35,406 nt of DNA from Rhodocyclaceae bacterium (GCA_003963315.1 RXJP01000095.1:1-35406); one strand, 5' to 3'. Shown: positions 22,328 to 30,370, counted from the first letter of the stretch. The notes: generated from the letters alone by a model not told the origin. Numbers and translations are program-made.

Positions 22328-23983
22328 ATGGCAGGAAGGTTCAAGACAACGTTGAGACGGCTAGGCAACAGCTTGGTGCTGCGCCTGATCGCACTGGGCA
22401 TCGTGCTGGTCGCCGTCGGCATGGTGTTTCGCACCCAGATCCTGATGCCACGGCTGCAAAAGGACGTGTCCGAACTGGTGGCGGCCCAACAACTTTCGGT
22501 AGCCAATTACGCCGCCCAAGACATTGACGGAAAAATCGTCGCCCGCCGCGACCTGATCCGCAATCTGGCCCTCGACCTGAATGCGGATACCTTGGCCGCC
22601 CCTTCCCGGCTGGAAGCCTGGCTGAAGGAAAAGCAGGATTTATATCCGCTGTTCAATAGCGGCCTGCTTGTCGTGAGGGCCGATGGCACACGCTTGATCA
22701 CGGACTACCCGGCGATCCCCACCCGGCAGCGGCTGGATTACCGCAAGAGCGACTGGTTCGTCGCCGCCATGAACAGCCGTGAGGCTGTCATCGGCCGGCC
22801 GACCATTGGCCGCGCCACCGGCGATCCCCTCATCATCATGGCCATGGCGGTGCGGGATTCCGGCGGGAAACCCCTGGCCGTGCTAGCCGGCGTATCGCTG
22901 CTCAACGCGCCGGGTTTCCTCGACCTGATTAACGGCATCAAAGTGGGCAACAGCGGCGGTTTCCTGCTGGTATCACCCCAGGACAAGCTGTTTGTCACCG
23001 CCTCCGACCCCGACATGGTGCTGAAACCCACGCCGCCCACCGGCGTGAACCTGCTCCACGACAAAGCCATGGCCGGCTACCGCGGCGTGGGGGTGACGGT
23101 GAATGCCAAGGGCGTGGAGGAACTGTCGGCCATGGTGAGCGTGCCCAGCACCGGCTGGTTCCTGGTGGCCCGCATTCCCACGGCGGAGGCCTTCCGCCCG
23201 GTGCGCGAGCAGGGCAAGAACATCATCTACAACAGTGTATTGACCACGGCCATTGTCGTCGTGGCTTTATTGCTGATATTGCCCTGGGTGTTCCGCCCCC
23301 TCACCGACGCCGCCCGTCAAATGCGCCTCATGGCCAGTGGCGAGGTGGCGCCCCATCCGCTGGAAGTGGCGCGCCACGACGAGGTCGGCGAGTTGATCCT
23401 GGGCTTCAACTCCCTACTGAAAAAGCTCACGGACCGGGAGGATGCCCTGCGCAAGAGCGAGACTCGACTGGCCTACCTGGCCCTCCACGACCCCTTGACC
23501 GGACTGCCCAACCGGGCCATGTTGGAGGACCGCCTGGAACAAGCCCTGGTGCGCGCCGAGCGCCAGCACACGCAAGTGGCCTTGCTGTTCTGCGATCTCG
23601 ACGGCTTCAAGCCCGTCAACGACATTCACGGCCACGACACGGGAGACGAGGTGCTGCGGCTGGTGGCGGAACGCCTGCTGGAAGGCCGCCGCAAGAGCGA
23701 CACCGTATGCCGCCTGGGTGGCGATGAATTCATCATCCTCCTGGCGGACCTGGAAGACGCCCGGGCCATGGCCGAAAACACGGCGAAGGAATACGTGACC
23801 CGCATCGCCCAACCTTTCCAGGTCCGCGACCTCTCCCTCACCCTGGGCATCTCCATCGGCATTGCCCTGTTCCCAAGCACGGCGGGGAAGGCGGGGCATC
23901 TGCTGACTTGCGCCGACACCGCCATGTACGCCGCCAAACAGGCCGGACGGGGACGCTACACAATCCACGGCGAGAACGCCTAA
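22328..23983 (+). CDS. Membrane diguanylate cyclase (dCache-HAMP-GGDEF)
   Basis: This is a 551-residue membrane protein. TM1 (about 15-35; LVLRLIALGIVLVAVGMVF) is followed by a periplasmic double Cache sensor (about 40-295, with PTIGRATGDPLIIMAMAVRD), TM2 (about 300-325), a HAMP-like linker and a GGDEF domain. The active site is intact, RLGGDEF at 462-468. A product-inhibition I-site RxxD (RKSD) sits exactly five residues upstream. It should make c-di-GMP in response to an extracellular ligand. The start at 22328 has an AACAGG site; an earlier ATG at 22256 would overlap the permease gene and add 24 atypical residues. Confidence 0.92.
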   Translation: MAGRFKTTLRRLGNSLVLRLIALGIVLVAVGMVFRTQILMPRLQKDVSELVAAQQLSVANYAAQDIDGKIVARRDLIRNLALDLNADTLAAPSRLEAWLKEKQDLYPLFNSGLLVVRADGTRLITDYPAIPTRQRLDYRKSDWFVAAMNSREAVIGRPTIGRATGDPLIIMAMAVRDSGGKPLAVLAGVSLLNAPGFLDLINGIKVGNSGGFLLVSPQDKLFVTASDPDMVLKPTPPTGVNLLHDKAMAGYRGVGVTVNAKGVEELSAMVSVPSTGWFLVARIPTAEAFRPVREQGKNIIYNSVLTTAIVVVALLLILPWVFRPLTDAARQMRLMASGEVAPHPLEVARHDEVGELILGFNSLLKKLTDREDALRKSETRLAYLALHDPLTGLPNRAMLEDRLEQALVRAERQHTQVALLFCDLDGFKPVNDIHGHDTGDEVLRLVAERLLEGRRKSDTVCRLGGDEFIILLADLEDARAMAENTAKEYVTRIAQPFQVRDLSLTLGISIGIALFPSTAGKAGHLLTCADTAMYAAKQAGRGRYTIHGENA

Positions 23984-23992
23984 GCCCCTGCC

Positions 23993-24622
23993 ATGTCCCT
24001 GCAACTCTGGCTCGCCTTCCTGCCGGCTTCCCTGGCCATCTCCCTGTCCCCCGGGCCGGGCGCCTTCGCTTCCATGGCCTCGGGCCTGCGCAACGGCTTC
24101 CTGCGTGGCTACTGGGTGGTGATCGGTTTGCAACTGGGCATCCTCGCCATTGTCGGCGTGGTGGCCGCCGGCGTGGGCGCCCTGATCCTCTCCTCCGTTC
24201 TGGCCTTTGAAATCCTGCGCTGGGTGGGCGTGGCCTACCTGGCCTGGCTCGGCATCCTCCAGTTCCGCGCCGATGGCGTACTCCGTTTCCAGGGCGACGG
24301 CCAAGGCCGGGAAACACGGCGCGCCCTGGTGCTGAAGGGCTTCCTGGTGGACGCCACCAATCCCAAGGGCCTGCTGTTCCTGTTCGCCGTAATGCCCCAG
24401 TTCATCGAACCCACATCACCCCTGATGCCCCAATACGGCACCCTGGCCGCCACCATCGTCACGGTGGACATGATCGTCATGGCCGGCTATACCCTCCTCG
24501 CCGCCCGGGCCATGCACTGGCTCGAATCCCCGCGGCGGGTACGCTGGGCCGGCCGGGGCTTCGGCCTGCTCTTCCTTTCCACCGCCATCGGCCTAGCCGT
24601 TTTCCGTCGCCATGCAACTTGA
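23993..24622 (+). CDS. LysE/RhtB-family amino acid exporter
   Basis: This is a 209-residue inner-membrane protein with about six hydrophobic segments. It has family motifs near the N-terminus (SLSPGPGAFASMASGLRNG, 17-35), AYLAWLGILQFR, and ATNPKGLLFLFAVMPQF. RhtB/LysE proteins export amino acids such as threonine, homoserine or lysine; the substrate cannot be told from sequence. It begins nine bases after the cyclase gene and its 3' end overlaps the next gene by 11 bases, so it is probably co-transcribed. Confidence 0.93.
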   Translation: MSLQLWLAFLPASLAISLSPGPGAFASMASGLRNGFLRGYWVVIGLQLGILAIVGVVAAGVGALILSSVLAFEILRWVGVAYLAWLGILQFRADGVLRFQGDGQGRETRRALVLKGFLVDATNPKGLLFLFAVMPQFIEPTSPLMPQYGTLAATIVTVDMIVMAGYTLLAARAMHWLESPRRVRWAGRGFGLLFLSTAIGLAVFRRHAT

Positions 24623-25352
24623 ACGCATCCTCCAATCCCAAGGTTTCGGCACCCGCAAGGAATGCCGCGCCCTGATCCGCCAAGGCCGCTGTGCCGTCAA
24701 CGCAGAGATCATTGACGACCCCTTTGCCGAACTGGCTCCCGCCGGCCTGGCCTTCGCCATCGACGGCGAGCCCTGGCGTTACCGGGAGAAAGCCTACGTG
24801 CTGCTGCACAAGCCGGCGGATACGGAATGCTCCCGTTCGCCCCGGGGCTATCCCGGCGTGCTGTCCCTGCTGCCGCGCCCCCTTTACGAACGGGGCATGC
24901 AGAGCGTGGGCCGGCTGGATGTGGATACCACCGGCCTGCTGCTGCTCACCGACGACGGCGCTTTCATCCACGCCGTGACCTCGCCCAAGCGCAAGGTGAA
25001 CAAGGTCTATCGCGTCACCGCCAAGCACCCCATGACGCCGGCCATGTTGCAGCAGTTGGTGGACGGCGTGGTGCTCAACGACGCGCCGGATCCGGTGGCC
25101 GGGATTGCCGCCGTGCCGGTGAGCGACACGGTGTTCGACCTCACCATCCGCGAAGGCCGCTACCACCAGGTGAAGCGCATGGTGGCCGCCGCCGGCAACC
25201 GGGTGGAATCCCTCTGCCGCATCGCCGTGGGCGGCCTGACCCTGCCGACGGACATGGCGCCAGGGGGCTGGCGCTGGCTGGAGGAGGAAGACCTGAAGAC
25301 GCTCTGGGGTGCCAATGTGGGCGACCCAGGCGATGATGGGGAGGAGGCATGA
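24612..25352 (+). CDS. rsuA: RsuA-family rRNA pseudouridine synthase
   Basis: This 246-residue enzyme isomerises a uridine in rRNA; by family and length it is most likely RsuA, which acts on 16S position 516. An N-terminal S4 RNA-binding domain (about 1-50; LERILQSQGFGTRKECRALI) is followed by the catalytic domain. The catalytic aspartate is Asp103 in VGRLDVDTTGLLLLTDDG, and the family segments KVYRVTAKH and IREGRYHQVKRMVAAAGN are present. A related specificity (RluB/E/F) cannot be excluded. It overlaps the LysE gene by 11 bases and the cupin gene by four (ATGA). Confidence 0.9.
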   Translation: MQLERILQSQGFGTRKECRALIRQGRCAVNAEIIDDPFAELAPAGLAFAIDGEPWRYREKAYVLLHKPADTECSRSPRGYPGVLSLLPRPLYERGMQSVGRLDVDTTGLLLLTDDGAFIHAVTSPKRKVNKVYRVTAKHPMTPAMLQQLVDGVVLNDAPDPVAGIAAVPVSDTVFDLTIREGRYHQVKRMVAAAGNRVESLCRIAVGGLTLPTDMAPGGWRWLEEEDLKTLWGANVGDPGDDGEEA

Positions 25353-25703
25353 CCGCCCTCATCACCTTCGACCGCCTGCCGCCGGCGGCCCTGGACAGCC
25401 CCGCACCTGAGCGCTGCATCGGCACGCCGCCCCAGCGCAGCACCTGGAGCGTGTACCAGGGTGACGGCGGCGAGGTGGATTGCGGCCTCTGGTCCTGCCA
25501 GCCCGGCGCCTGGCGCATCGCTTTCCACGCCCATCGCCACGAGTTTTTCCATGTCCTGGAGGGCCGCATCCGCATCACCGACGCAGCCGGCGATGCGAAG
25601 GAATTCGGCCCCGGCGACGCCTGTCATCCCCGCCGGTTTCAAGGGCGTGTTCGCCGTACTGGAGGCCGTGCGCAAGTACTACGTAATGATCGACCGGGCA
25701 TAA
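25349..25703 (+). pseudogene. Cupin-domain protein gene with an apparent -2 frameshift
   Basis: The first 90 codons encode a typical cupin of the ureidoglycine-aminohydrolase/DUF861 type: the first metal motif is in AFHAHRHEFFHVLEGRI, then ITDAAGDAKEFGPGDA. At about 25622 the frame breaks. In the current frame the protein continues as unrelated CHPRRFQGRV and ends at 25735. Two bases inserted at that point would restore VIPAGFKGVFAVLEAVRKYY ending at 25703, which is what the family shows. Total length then fits about 118 residues. It overlaps the rsuA stop (ATGA). It is either a recent pseudogene or a sequencing error. Confidence 0.8.
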
Positions 25704-25731
25704 TAGGCCCTTCGCCAACAAGGAATAAGCC

Positions 25732-26304
25732 ATGAACGACCCCGTCAAAGGCAGCAGCGCCCACGCCCCCGACCTGGATTGGAGCCAAGTGCGGGAAACC
25801 GTGCTGATGTTGGAACTGGCCGCCGGCCAGGTGGAAGCCGCGATGAAGGACTCCAACACCTCGGTGGGCGTGCTCACCGACACCTTCACTTCCCTGGCGG
25901 ATACCTTGGTCACGGTGGACGTGGCCCTGGACACCCTGCCCGACAGCGTGGGCAACGGACTGGTGAAGGCGGAAATCCGCGAAGGCACACGACAGATTGG
26001 GGAGAAGGTGCACCAGGCCATCATCGCTTTCCAGTTCTACGACAAGCTGGTGCAACGCCTCGACCACGTGTGCGCCAGCCTGGCCGGGCTCAGCGTGGTG
26101 GTGTCGGACCGGGCCAAGCTCTACAACCCCGACGAATGGCTGGGCTTGCAGCAGCGCATCCGCGACAAATACACCATGGAAGAGGAGCGGGCGATGTTCG
26201 ATGCCGTGCTCCAGGGCATGACCGTCAAGGATGCCCTCGCCCACTACATGCAGGCGCGCATGCAGCAGGTGGAAGAAAGCGGCGGGGACGTGGAGCTGTT
26301 CTAG
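25732..26304 (+). CDS. Helical protein with CheZ-like DxxxQ motif
   Basis: This is a 190-residue soluble, mainly helical protein with no named family that I can assign firmly. Residues 88-115 (RQIGEKVHQAIIAFQFYDKL, then VQRLDHV) resemble the catalytic stretch of the CheY-P phosphatase CheZ. Asp104 and Gln108 are spaced as the CheZ Asp/Gln pair (DxxxQ), and the protein ends in a short acidic-hydrophobic tail (GGDVELF) reminiscent of the CheZ CheY-binding tail. A phosphatase role for a response regulator is therefore possible but unproven. AAGGAA precedes the ATG. The stop codon TAG sits at the left end of a MITE-like element. Confidence 0.75.
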   Translation: MNDPVKGSSAHAPDLDWSQVRETVLMLELAAGQVEAAMKDSNTSVGVLTDTFTSLADTLVTVDVALDTLPDSVGNGLVKAEIREGTRQIGEKVHQAIIAFQFYDKLVQRLDHVCASLAGLSVVVSDRAKLYNPDEWLGLQQRIRDKYTMEEERAMFDAVLQGMTVKDALAHYMQARMQQVEESGGDVELF

Positions 26305-26438
26305 GGAAACACTGATTAAATCCGTTCGCGTTGAGCCCTTCGGCGAGCTCAGGACAGGCTTGTCGAAACGCACACCGCAGAAACACTGGGCTTCGACAGG
26401 CTCAGCCCGAACGGATTTGGATGTGTTCAGTGTTTCCC
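26304..26438. mobile_element. MITE-like element with 12-bp terminal inverted repeats and TA duplication
   Basis: The element begins GGGAAACACTGA and ends TCAGTGTTTCCC, perfect 12-bp inverted ends. The adjoining subterminal parts (ATCCGTTCG / CGAACGGAT) also pair. TA flanks both sides (26302-26303 and 26439-26440), as left by IS630/Tc1-mariner-type transposition. At 135 bp it encodes no transposase, so it would have to be moved in trans. A partial internal copy of the end (GAAACACTG at 26380-26388) suggests an internal duplication. It lies between convergent genes and could act as a bidirectional terminator hairpin. Confidence 0.8.
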
Positions 26439-26457
26439 TAGGACTTGAACCGGGGCC

Positions 26458-26775
26458 TCAGCCCCAGGTGACGGGCTTCTTTTTCTTCAGCGACCATTCC
26501 AGCAATTCCAGCAGCGGCACCGCCCGCTGGGTCAGGCTCACGGCGGCGGCCATGCCGGTTTCCTTGGTTTCCGATTCATCGTCCTGAGCACCCGTCCGGG
26601 CGGCCTTGTCCGCGTCCACCGCGGCCCGCAAGCGGGCAATGGCGTCGGGCAACTGCTCCACGGTGACGATGCCTTCGTCCGTCACCGCCTTGCCCATCAG
26701 TTGCATCATGTGCTTGGCGACGTCGCCGAACATGATGACATCGCCTGAAGCAGGCGAACGAAACGTAATAATCAT
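26458..26775 (-). CDS. DUF1840 domain-containing protein
   Basis: This is a 105-residue cytoplasmic protein starting MIITFRSPASGDVIMFGDVA, with the DUF1840 pattern including HMMQLMGKAV, QLPDAIARLRAAV and a C-terminal LTQRAVPLLELLEWSLKKKK. Function is unknown; the family is common in betaproteobacteria. The ATG at 26775 has an AAAGGAG site and overlaps the stop of the hydrolase gene by four bases, so the two are coupled. A longer frame starting at 26844 lies inside the hydrolase gene and is rejected. Confidence 0.9.
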   Translation of the reverse strand: MIITFRSPASGDVIMFGDVAKHMMQLMGKAVTDEGIVTVEQLPDAIARLRAAVDADKAARTGAQDDESETKETGMAAAVSLTQRAVPLLELLEWSLKKKKPVTWG

Positions 26776-27602
26776 GATGGGCTCCTTTCGGTCAATCCCA
26801 CGGCTTGCAGCCAGGCGAGCAGTTCCGCGGCGACCGTTTCCCAATCCTTCTCCAACATCAGGCCGTGACCCATGCCGGCGTGGATAGTCGGCGCCACGCC
26901 GTAGGAGCGGGCCGTCATCTCCGCCGCGGAAACGGGCACCAGATGGTCGAATTCCGCACCGATGACATGGAGGCGTTTGCCCCCCTCGGGCAGATTGGCC
27001 AACACCTGGCTGATGCTGGGCAGGCTGAACAGCATCATGTCCCAGATGGCCCGGTGGGATTCGGGCTGGGACAGCTTGTAGTAGCGCATCAGGTCTTCCA
27101 GGGAAATATCCTGGGCGAACAGGGCGTCGCGCAGGCTTTCATAGGAAGCCTGGCCGCCGGACATGATGGTGTTGAGGTCGCCCAGGACATTGGGCTTGGT
27201 GAACATCAGGCTGACCGCCGACCCCATCAACCCCTGGGGCGGCACCGAGCACATCAGTACGGCGCCCGGCGCCGTGTGGCGTTCGAGGAATTTCTGCACG
27301 ACGAAACCGCCCATGGAATGGCCGATCAACACCGGCGGCCGGGGCAGCATCGCCACCGCCTCGCCCACGTCGTTCACGTAGTCGGCGATGCAGAGACTGT
27401 CGAGGTGGTCCCGGCCCGGGCTGCCGCCATGGCCGGTAAGGGACAGGGCATAGGCATCGAAGCCGCGCTCGGCGTACCAGGCCAGGAAGTGCTCATCCCA
27501 ACACCAGGCGCCGCAGAAGGCGCCATGGATGAAGAGCAGGGGAGGTGCGACAGCGTCCGGACGCGCCGGTGCGCGGTGAAGCATTTCGAGTTTTGTTTTC
27601 AC
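26772..27602 (-). CDS. Alpha/beta-fold hydrolase
   Basis: This is a 276-residue cytoplasmic enzyme of the alpha/beta hydrolase fold. The oxyanion-hole segment FIHGAFCGAWCW (24-35), the nucleophile elbow GHSMGG with Ser96, the acid Asp219 (GAEFDHLVP) and the catalytic His246 (GMGHGLML) are all in order. The substrate is unknown; esterase, lipase or C-C hydrolase activity is possible. It is followed by DUF1840 with a four-base overlap. Upstream (27603-27711) is a 109-base gap with two TTGTATTCG copies (27666-27674 and 27693-27701), whose reverse strand reads like repeated -10 elements. Confidence 0.9.
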   Translation of the reverse strand: MKTKLEMLHRAPARPDAVAPPLLFIHGAFCGAWCWDEHFLAWYAERGFDAYALSLTGHGGSPGRDHLDSLCIADYVNDVGEAVAMLPRPPVLIGHSMGGFVVQKFLERHTAPGAVLMCSVPPQGLMGSAVSLMFTKPNVLGDLNTIMSGGQASYESLRDALFAQDISLEDLMRYYKLSQPESHRAIWDMMLFSLPSISQVLANLPEGGKRLHVIGAEFDHLVPVSAAEMTARSYGVAPTIHAGMGHGLMLEKDWETVAAELLAWLQAVGLTERSPS

Positions 27603-27711
27603 GGATGGAAGGTACTCAGTGCTGCATTACCGCCGCATTCTTCTTGTGGCTCAACGGTCTGCTTGTTGTATTCGGGGCGATCAGTAGGGCTATTGTATTC
27701 GTCCCGGGGTT

Positions 27712-28953
27712 TTATTCCGTTGATTCGCCTTGCTCGTCGTGACGGCCCAGGGTTTTTGCCACCGCCAACACCCTTGCGGCGTGGATGCGTTGGGGAATCT
27801 GCCCGGGATCGGCGCAGGCCTTGGCGATGCCGGCGGCATCGACACCACGGGCCGCGGCCAGGGCGCTGCGCCATTGTTCCGGGGCGGCATACACCTTGTC
27901 CTGCCAACCCAGGCGGCCGCGGTAGTCGGCCTCGCAGGCGACCAGGATGTCGTCAAAGCGTTGCGGCCGCCGCAGGGCATCGCAGCGCTCCAGCACCTTG
28001 ACCACGGTGAGGGGGCGCAACTCATCGACGCGATGGATCTCGCCGTGGTGGCGGGCCGCCAGCCGTGCCGCGTCACGACAATCGGTGGGCACCCGTAGCC
28101 GTTCGCACAGGGGTTCGAGCAACTGCACGCTGCGTAGTTCGTGGCCGATATGCCGCGGCAGGATGTCGGCCGGCGTGTTGCCCTTGCCCAGGTCGTGGGT
28201 CAGGCCGGCAAAACGGGCCGGCAGCGACGCATTGATGCGGGCGGCCATGTCGATCACCATCATCACGTGCACGCCGGTGTCGATCTCCGGGTGGTAGTCG
28301 GCCCGTTGCGGTACGCCCCACAGGGCATTCACCTCGGGCAGCAGTTTTTCCAAAGCGCCGCAGGATCGCAGCACGTCGAACATGCGCGACGGCTTCTGCT
28401 CCATCAAGCCCCGGGCCAGCTCTTGCCATACCCGCTCCGGCACCAGGTGGTCCACCTCGCCGGCGGCCACCATCTGCGCCATCAAGGCCTCGGTTTCCGC
28501 TGCCACGGAAAAATCGGGGAAACGGGCGGCGAAGCGGGCCAGACGCAGGATGCGCACCGGGTCCTCGGCAAAGGCGGCGGACACGTGGCGCAACACCCGG
28601 GCCGCCAGATCGCGACGGCCGCCGTGGGGATCGTAGATATTGCCCGCTTCGTCCTTGGCGATGGCGTTGACGGTGAGGTCGCGGCGGATCAGGTCCTCTT
28701 CCAGGGTCACGTCGGGGTCGGTATGGAAGACAAAGCCCTTGTAGCCGGGCGCGGTCTTGCGTTCGGTGCGGGCGAGGGCATATTCCTCCCGGGTTTCGGG
28801 ATGGAGGAAAACCGGGAAATCCTTGCCCACGGGCAGATAACCGGCAGCCACCATGGCTTCCGGCGTGGCTCCCACCACCACCCAGTCCTTGTCCTGCACC
28901 GGCAAACCCAGCAGTTCATCGCGGACGGCGCCGCCGACGGAATAAATTTTCAT
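27712..28953 (-). CDS. cca: CCA-adding enzyme, multifunctional (tRNA nucleotidyltransferase)
   Basis: This enzyme adds or repairs the 3' CCA end of tRNAs. The 413-residue protein has the class II nucleotidyltransferase head: VGGAVRD, then Asp21 and Asp23 in QDKDWVVVGATPE. These are followed by RRDLTVNAIAKD and DPVRILRLARFAARF. A C-terminal HD phosphohydrolase domain has His253-Asp254 in HDLGKG and ARHHGEIHR. This two-domain form is the proteobacterial multifunctional version with phosphatase and 2',3'-cyclic phosphodiesterase activity. It is full length, transcribed leftward and divergent from 29025. Confidence 0.96.
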   Translation of the reverse strand: MKIYSVGGAVRDELLGLPVQDKDWVVVGATPEAMVAAGYLPVGKDFPVFLHPETREEYALARTERKTAPGYKGFVFHTDPDVTLEEDLIRRDLTVNAIAKDEAGNIYDPHGGRRDLAARVLRHVSAAFAEDPVRILRLARFAARFPDFSVAAETEALMAQMVAAGEVDHLVPERVWQELARGLMEQKPSRMFDVLRSCGALEKLLPEVNALWGVPQRADYHPEIDTGVHVMMVIDMAARINASLPARFAGLTHDLGKGNTPADILPRHIGHELRSVQLLEPLCERLRVPTDCRDAARLAARHHGEIHRVDELRPLTVVKVLERCDALRRPQRFDDILVACEADYRGRLGWQDKVYAAPEQWRSALAAARGVDAAGIAKACADPGQIPQRIHAARVLAVAKTLGRHDEQGESTE

Positions 28954-29024
28954 GGGACGAAGCTTAGCAGGCCGGCCCTAGGCGCCCTAGGCCATAATCA
29001 AACCTTGTCCCCCATCCGCACGCC

Positions 29025-29255
29025 ATGAAAACCCTGTTGCGCAATCGCCTTTTCCTGATCGGCCTTGGCCTCTTGGTGCTGGGATCCGGCCCGCTGTGGG
29101 GCATCATCCTGCTGGCGGAAATCGGTCTCTGGCCCGATCCGGATCCCAACCCCGTCGGGCCCGGCCTGCTCTTCGCCTTGACTTTCTGGCCGGCCCTGAT
29201 CTGCCTGGCCCTGGGGGCGAGACAGGTCCTGCGCCAATCGCGCTGCCAGGAATGA
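29025..29255 (+). CDS. Small two-helix membrane protein
   Basis: This 76-residue protein is not recognised by family. It has two hydrophobic segments: LFLIGLGLLVLGSGPLWGII (9-28) and a second near GLLFALTFWPALICLALGA. A proline-rich loop (WPDPDPNPVGPG) lies between them. Its stop overlaps the next start (ATGA at 29252-29255), which supports it as a real, coupled gene. A CATAAT hexamer at 28993-28998 may be its -10 box, but no -35 is evident. Confidence 0.7.
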   Translation: MKTLLRNRLFLIGLGLLVLGSGPLWGIILLAEIGLWPDPDPNPVGPGLLFALTFWPALICLALGARQVLRQSRCQE

Positions 29256-30169
29256 GCGCTGTGCGCCCCCGCCTCAACCTGATCGGCCCCGGCCGCCTGG
29301 GCCAGACCCTGGCCCGCCTGTGGCAGCAAGCCGGTTGCGTGGAGATGGCCACCATCGTCGGCCGCGATGCCTCCCGCGCGCAAGCGGCGGCAGGTTTCAT
29401 CGGGGCCGGCACGACGACCTCACTTGCGGCCATGCCGCCGGCGGCATTGACGCTGCTGTCCACACCGGATGATCAGTTGTCCGCCACCGTCGCAGCCCTT
29501 GCCGCCCAGGGAACACTTAGTCCCGGCGACGTGGTGTTACATTGCAGCGGCGCCCTGGGCAGCGACATGCTGGCGCCTTTGGCACAACAGGGCGCCCTCA
29601 CCGCCAGCATCCACCCCCTCAAATCCTTCGCCCGGCCCGAATTGGCCATCGGCGACTTCGCCGGCACTTGCTGTGCCCACGAGGGCAATCCCGCCGCCCT
29701 GGCCCGACTACTGCCCCTGTTCGACGCCATCGGCGGTCGCTGCTTCCCCATCGCCCTCGAGCTCAAAATCCTCTACCACGCCGGTGCCGTGCTCGCCTGC
29801 AACACCCTGGTCGCCTTGATGGAAGCCTCCCTGCGCACCATGGAAGCCGCCGGCCTGCCCCGCGACCTTGCCTGGCCGGCCCTGCGTCCCCTGGTGGAAG
29901 GCACGGTACACAATATCGGCGCCCTGGGTACCGTCCAAGCCCTCACCGGCCCCATCGCCCGAGGGGATGCGGACACCGTAACCCGCCAGATGACGGCCAC
30001 CGCCAGCGTCGATCCATTGTTGGGTGCGATCTACCGCGACCTGAGCCAAATGGCTCTGGCGCTGGCCGCGCCGCAACTGCCCGCCGCGCGCCGGGAGGCC
30101 CTGGAACAGGCCCTCGCCATGGACGCCGAAGCCGAAAAGCGCTATCCTTCGCCCCCTTTGCGCCCGTAG
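29252..30169 (+). CDS. Rossmann-like / DUF2520 domain protein
   Basis: This 305-residue protein has an N-terminal NAD(P)-binding-type Rossmann domain (about 1-130; [19 protein letters not shown], 10-28, and [13 protein letters not shown]). It also has a C-terminal DUF2520 helical domain (about 135-300; [40 protein letters not shown]). It resembles F420/NADP-oxidoreductase and 6-phosphogluconate-dehydrogenase-like folds; substrate unknown. The ATG at 29252 overlaps the preceding stop. The last three codons and stop overlap the first ten bases of the tRNA-Arg gene. Confidence 0.9.
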   Translation: MSAVRPRLNLIGPGRLGQTLARLWQQAGCVEMATIVGRDASRAQAAAGFIGAGTTTSLAAMPPAALTLLSTPDDQLSATVAALAAQGTLSPGDVVLHCSGALGSDMLAPLAQQGALTASIHPLKSFARPELAIGDFAGTCCAHEGNPAALARLLPLFDAIGGRCFPIALELKILYHAGAVLACNTLVALMEASLRTMEAAGLPRDLAWPALRPLVEGTVHNIGALGTVQALTGPIARGDADTVTRQMTATASVDPLLGAIYRDLSQMALALAAPQLPAARREALEQALAMDAEAEKRYPSPPLRP

Positions 30170-30236
30170 CTCAGCTGGATAGAGTACTGCCCTCCGAAGG
30201 CAGGGGTCGAACGTTCGAATCGTTTCGGGCGCGCCA
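30160..30236 (+). tRNA. tRNA-Arg (anticodon CCG)
   Basis: A complete cloverleaf is visible. Acceptor GCGCCCG (30160-30166) pairs with CGGGCGC (30226-30232), the D-arm includes TAGCTCAGCTGGATAGAG, and the anticodon stem TGCCC/GGCA has the loop with CCG. The T-arm contains GTTCGAATC, and the genomic CCA is at 30234-30236. CCG reads the arginine codon CGG. The 5' end overlaps the 3' end of the DUF2520 gene. Confidence 0.97.
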
Positions 30237-30244
30237 TAAATACC

Positions 30245-30277
30245 AAACGGGGCACCTCCCATCGAGGTGCCCCGTTT
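30245..30277 (+). terminator. Rho-independent terminator after tRNA-Arg
   Basis: AAACGGGGCACCT (30245-30257) pairs perfectly with AGGTGCCCCGTTT (30265-30277) over a 7-base loop. It is followed by CATTTTC with a short T run. It lies nine bases after the tRNA and should end that transcript. Confidence 0.9.
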
Positions 30278-30326
30278 CATTTTCTCCGTTCCATTCGCCC
30301 CGGCTGGGCGTGGCTCATGGCCTCCC

Positions 30327-30340
30327 TTGACGTGCATCAA
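30327..30340. promoter_or_regulatory. FNR/CRP-family-like operator upstream of the HD-GYP gene
   Basis: TTGACGTGCATCAA matches the FNR/Anr consensus TTGAT-N4-ATCAA at nine of ten fixed positions, and the flanks extend the dyad to CCTTGA...TCAAGG. It lies 89 bases before the HD-GYP start codon and after the tRNA terminator. Regulation by oxygen or nitric oxide through an FNR/Dnr-type protein is inferred. Confidence 0.5.
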
Positions 30341-30370
30341 GGGGGGCCGACAAGGCTTTTGTAAGAATTA

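Noticed and set aside
27666-27701. Two direct copies of TTGTATTCG in the hydrolase-cca gap as a CRISPR-like or iteron array
   Set aside because: Only two 9-bp copies are present, with no regular series. At most they are duplicated promoter elements on the - strand. No CRISPR array was seen anywhere in the window.
28141-29028. Open frame on the + strand opposite cca
   Set aside because: It is low-complexity His/Gly-rich antisense translation. The - strand carries a full CCA-adding enzyme with nucleotidyltransferase and HD motifs.
30160-30236. tRNA-Arg as an integration site for a mobile island
   Set aside because: No integrase gene and no repeat of the tRNA 3' end is seen elsewhere in the window. 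The downstream genes look like ordinary signalling genes.
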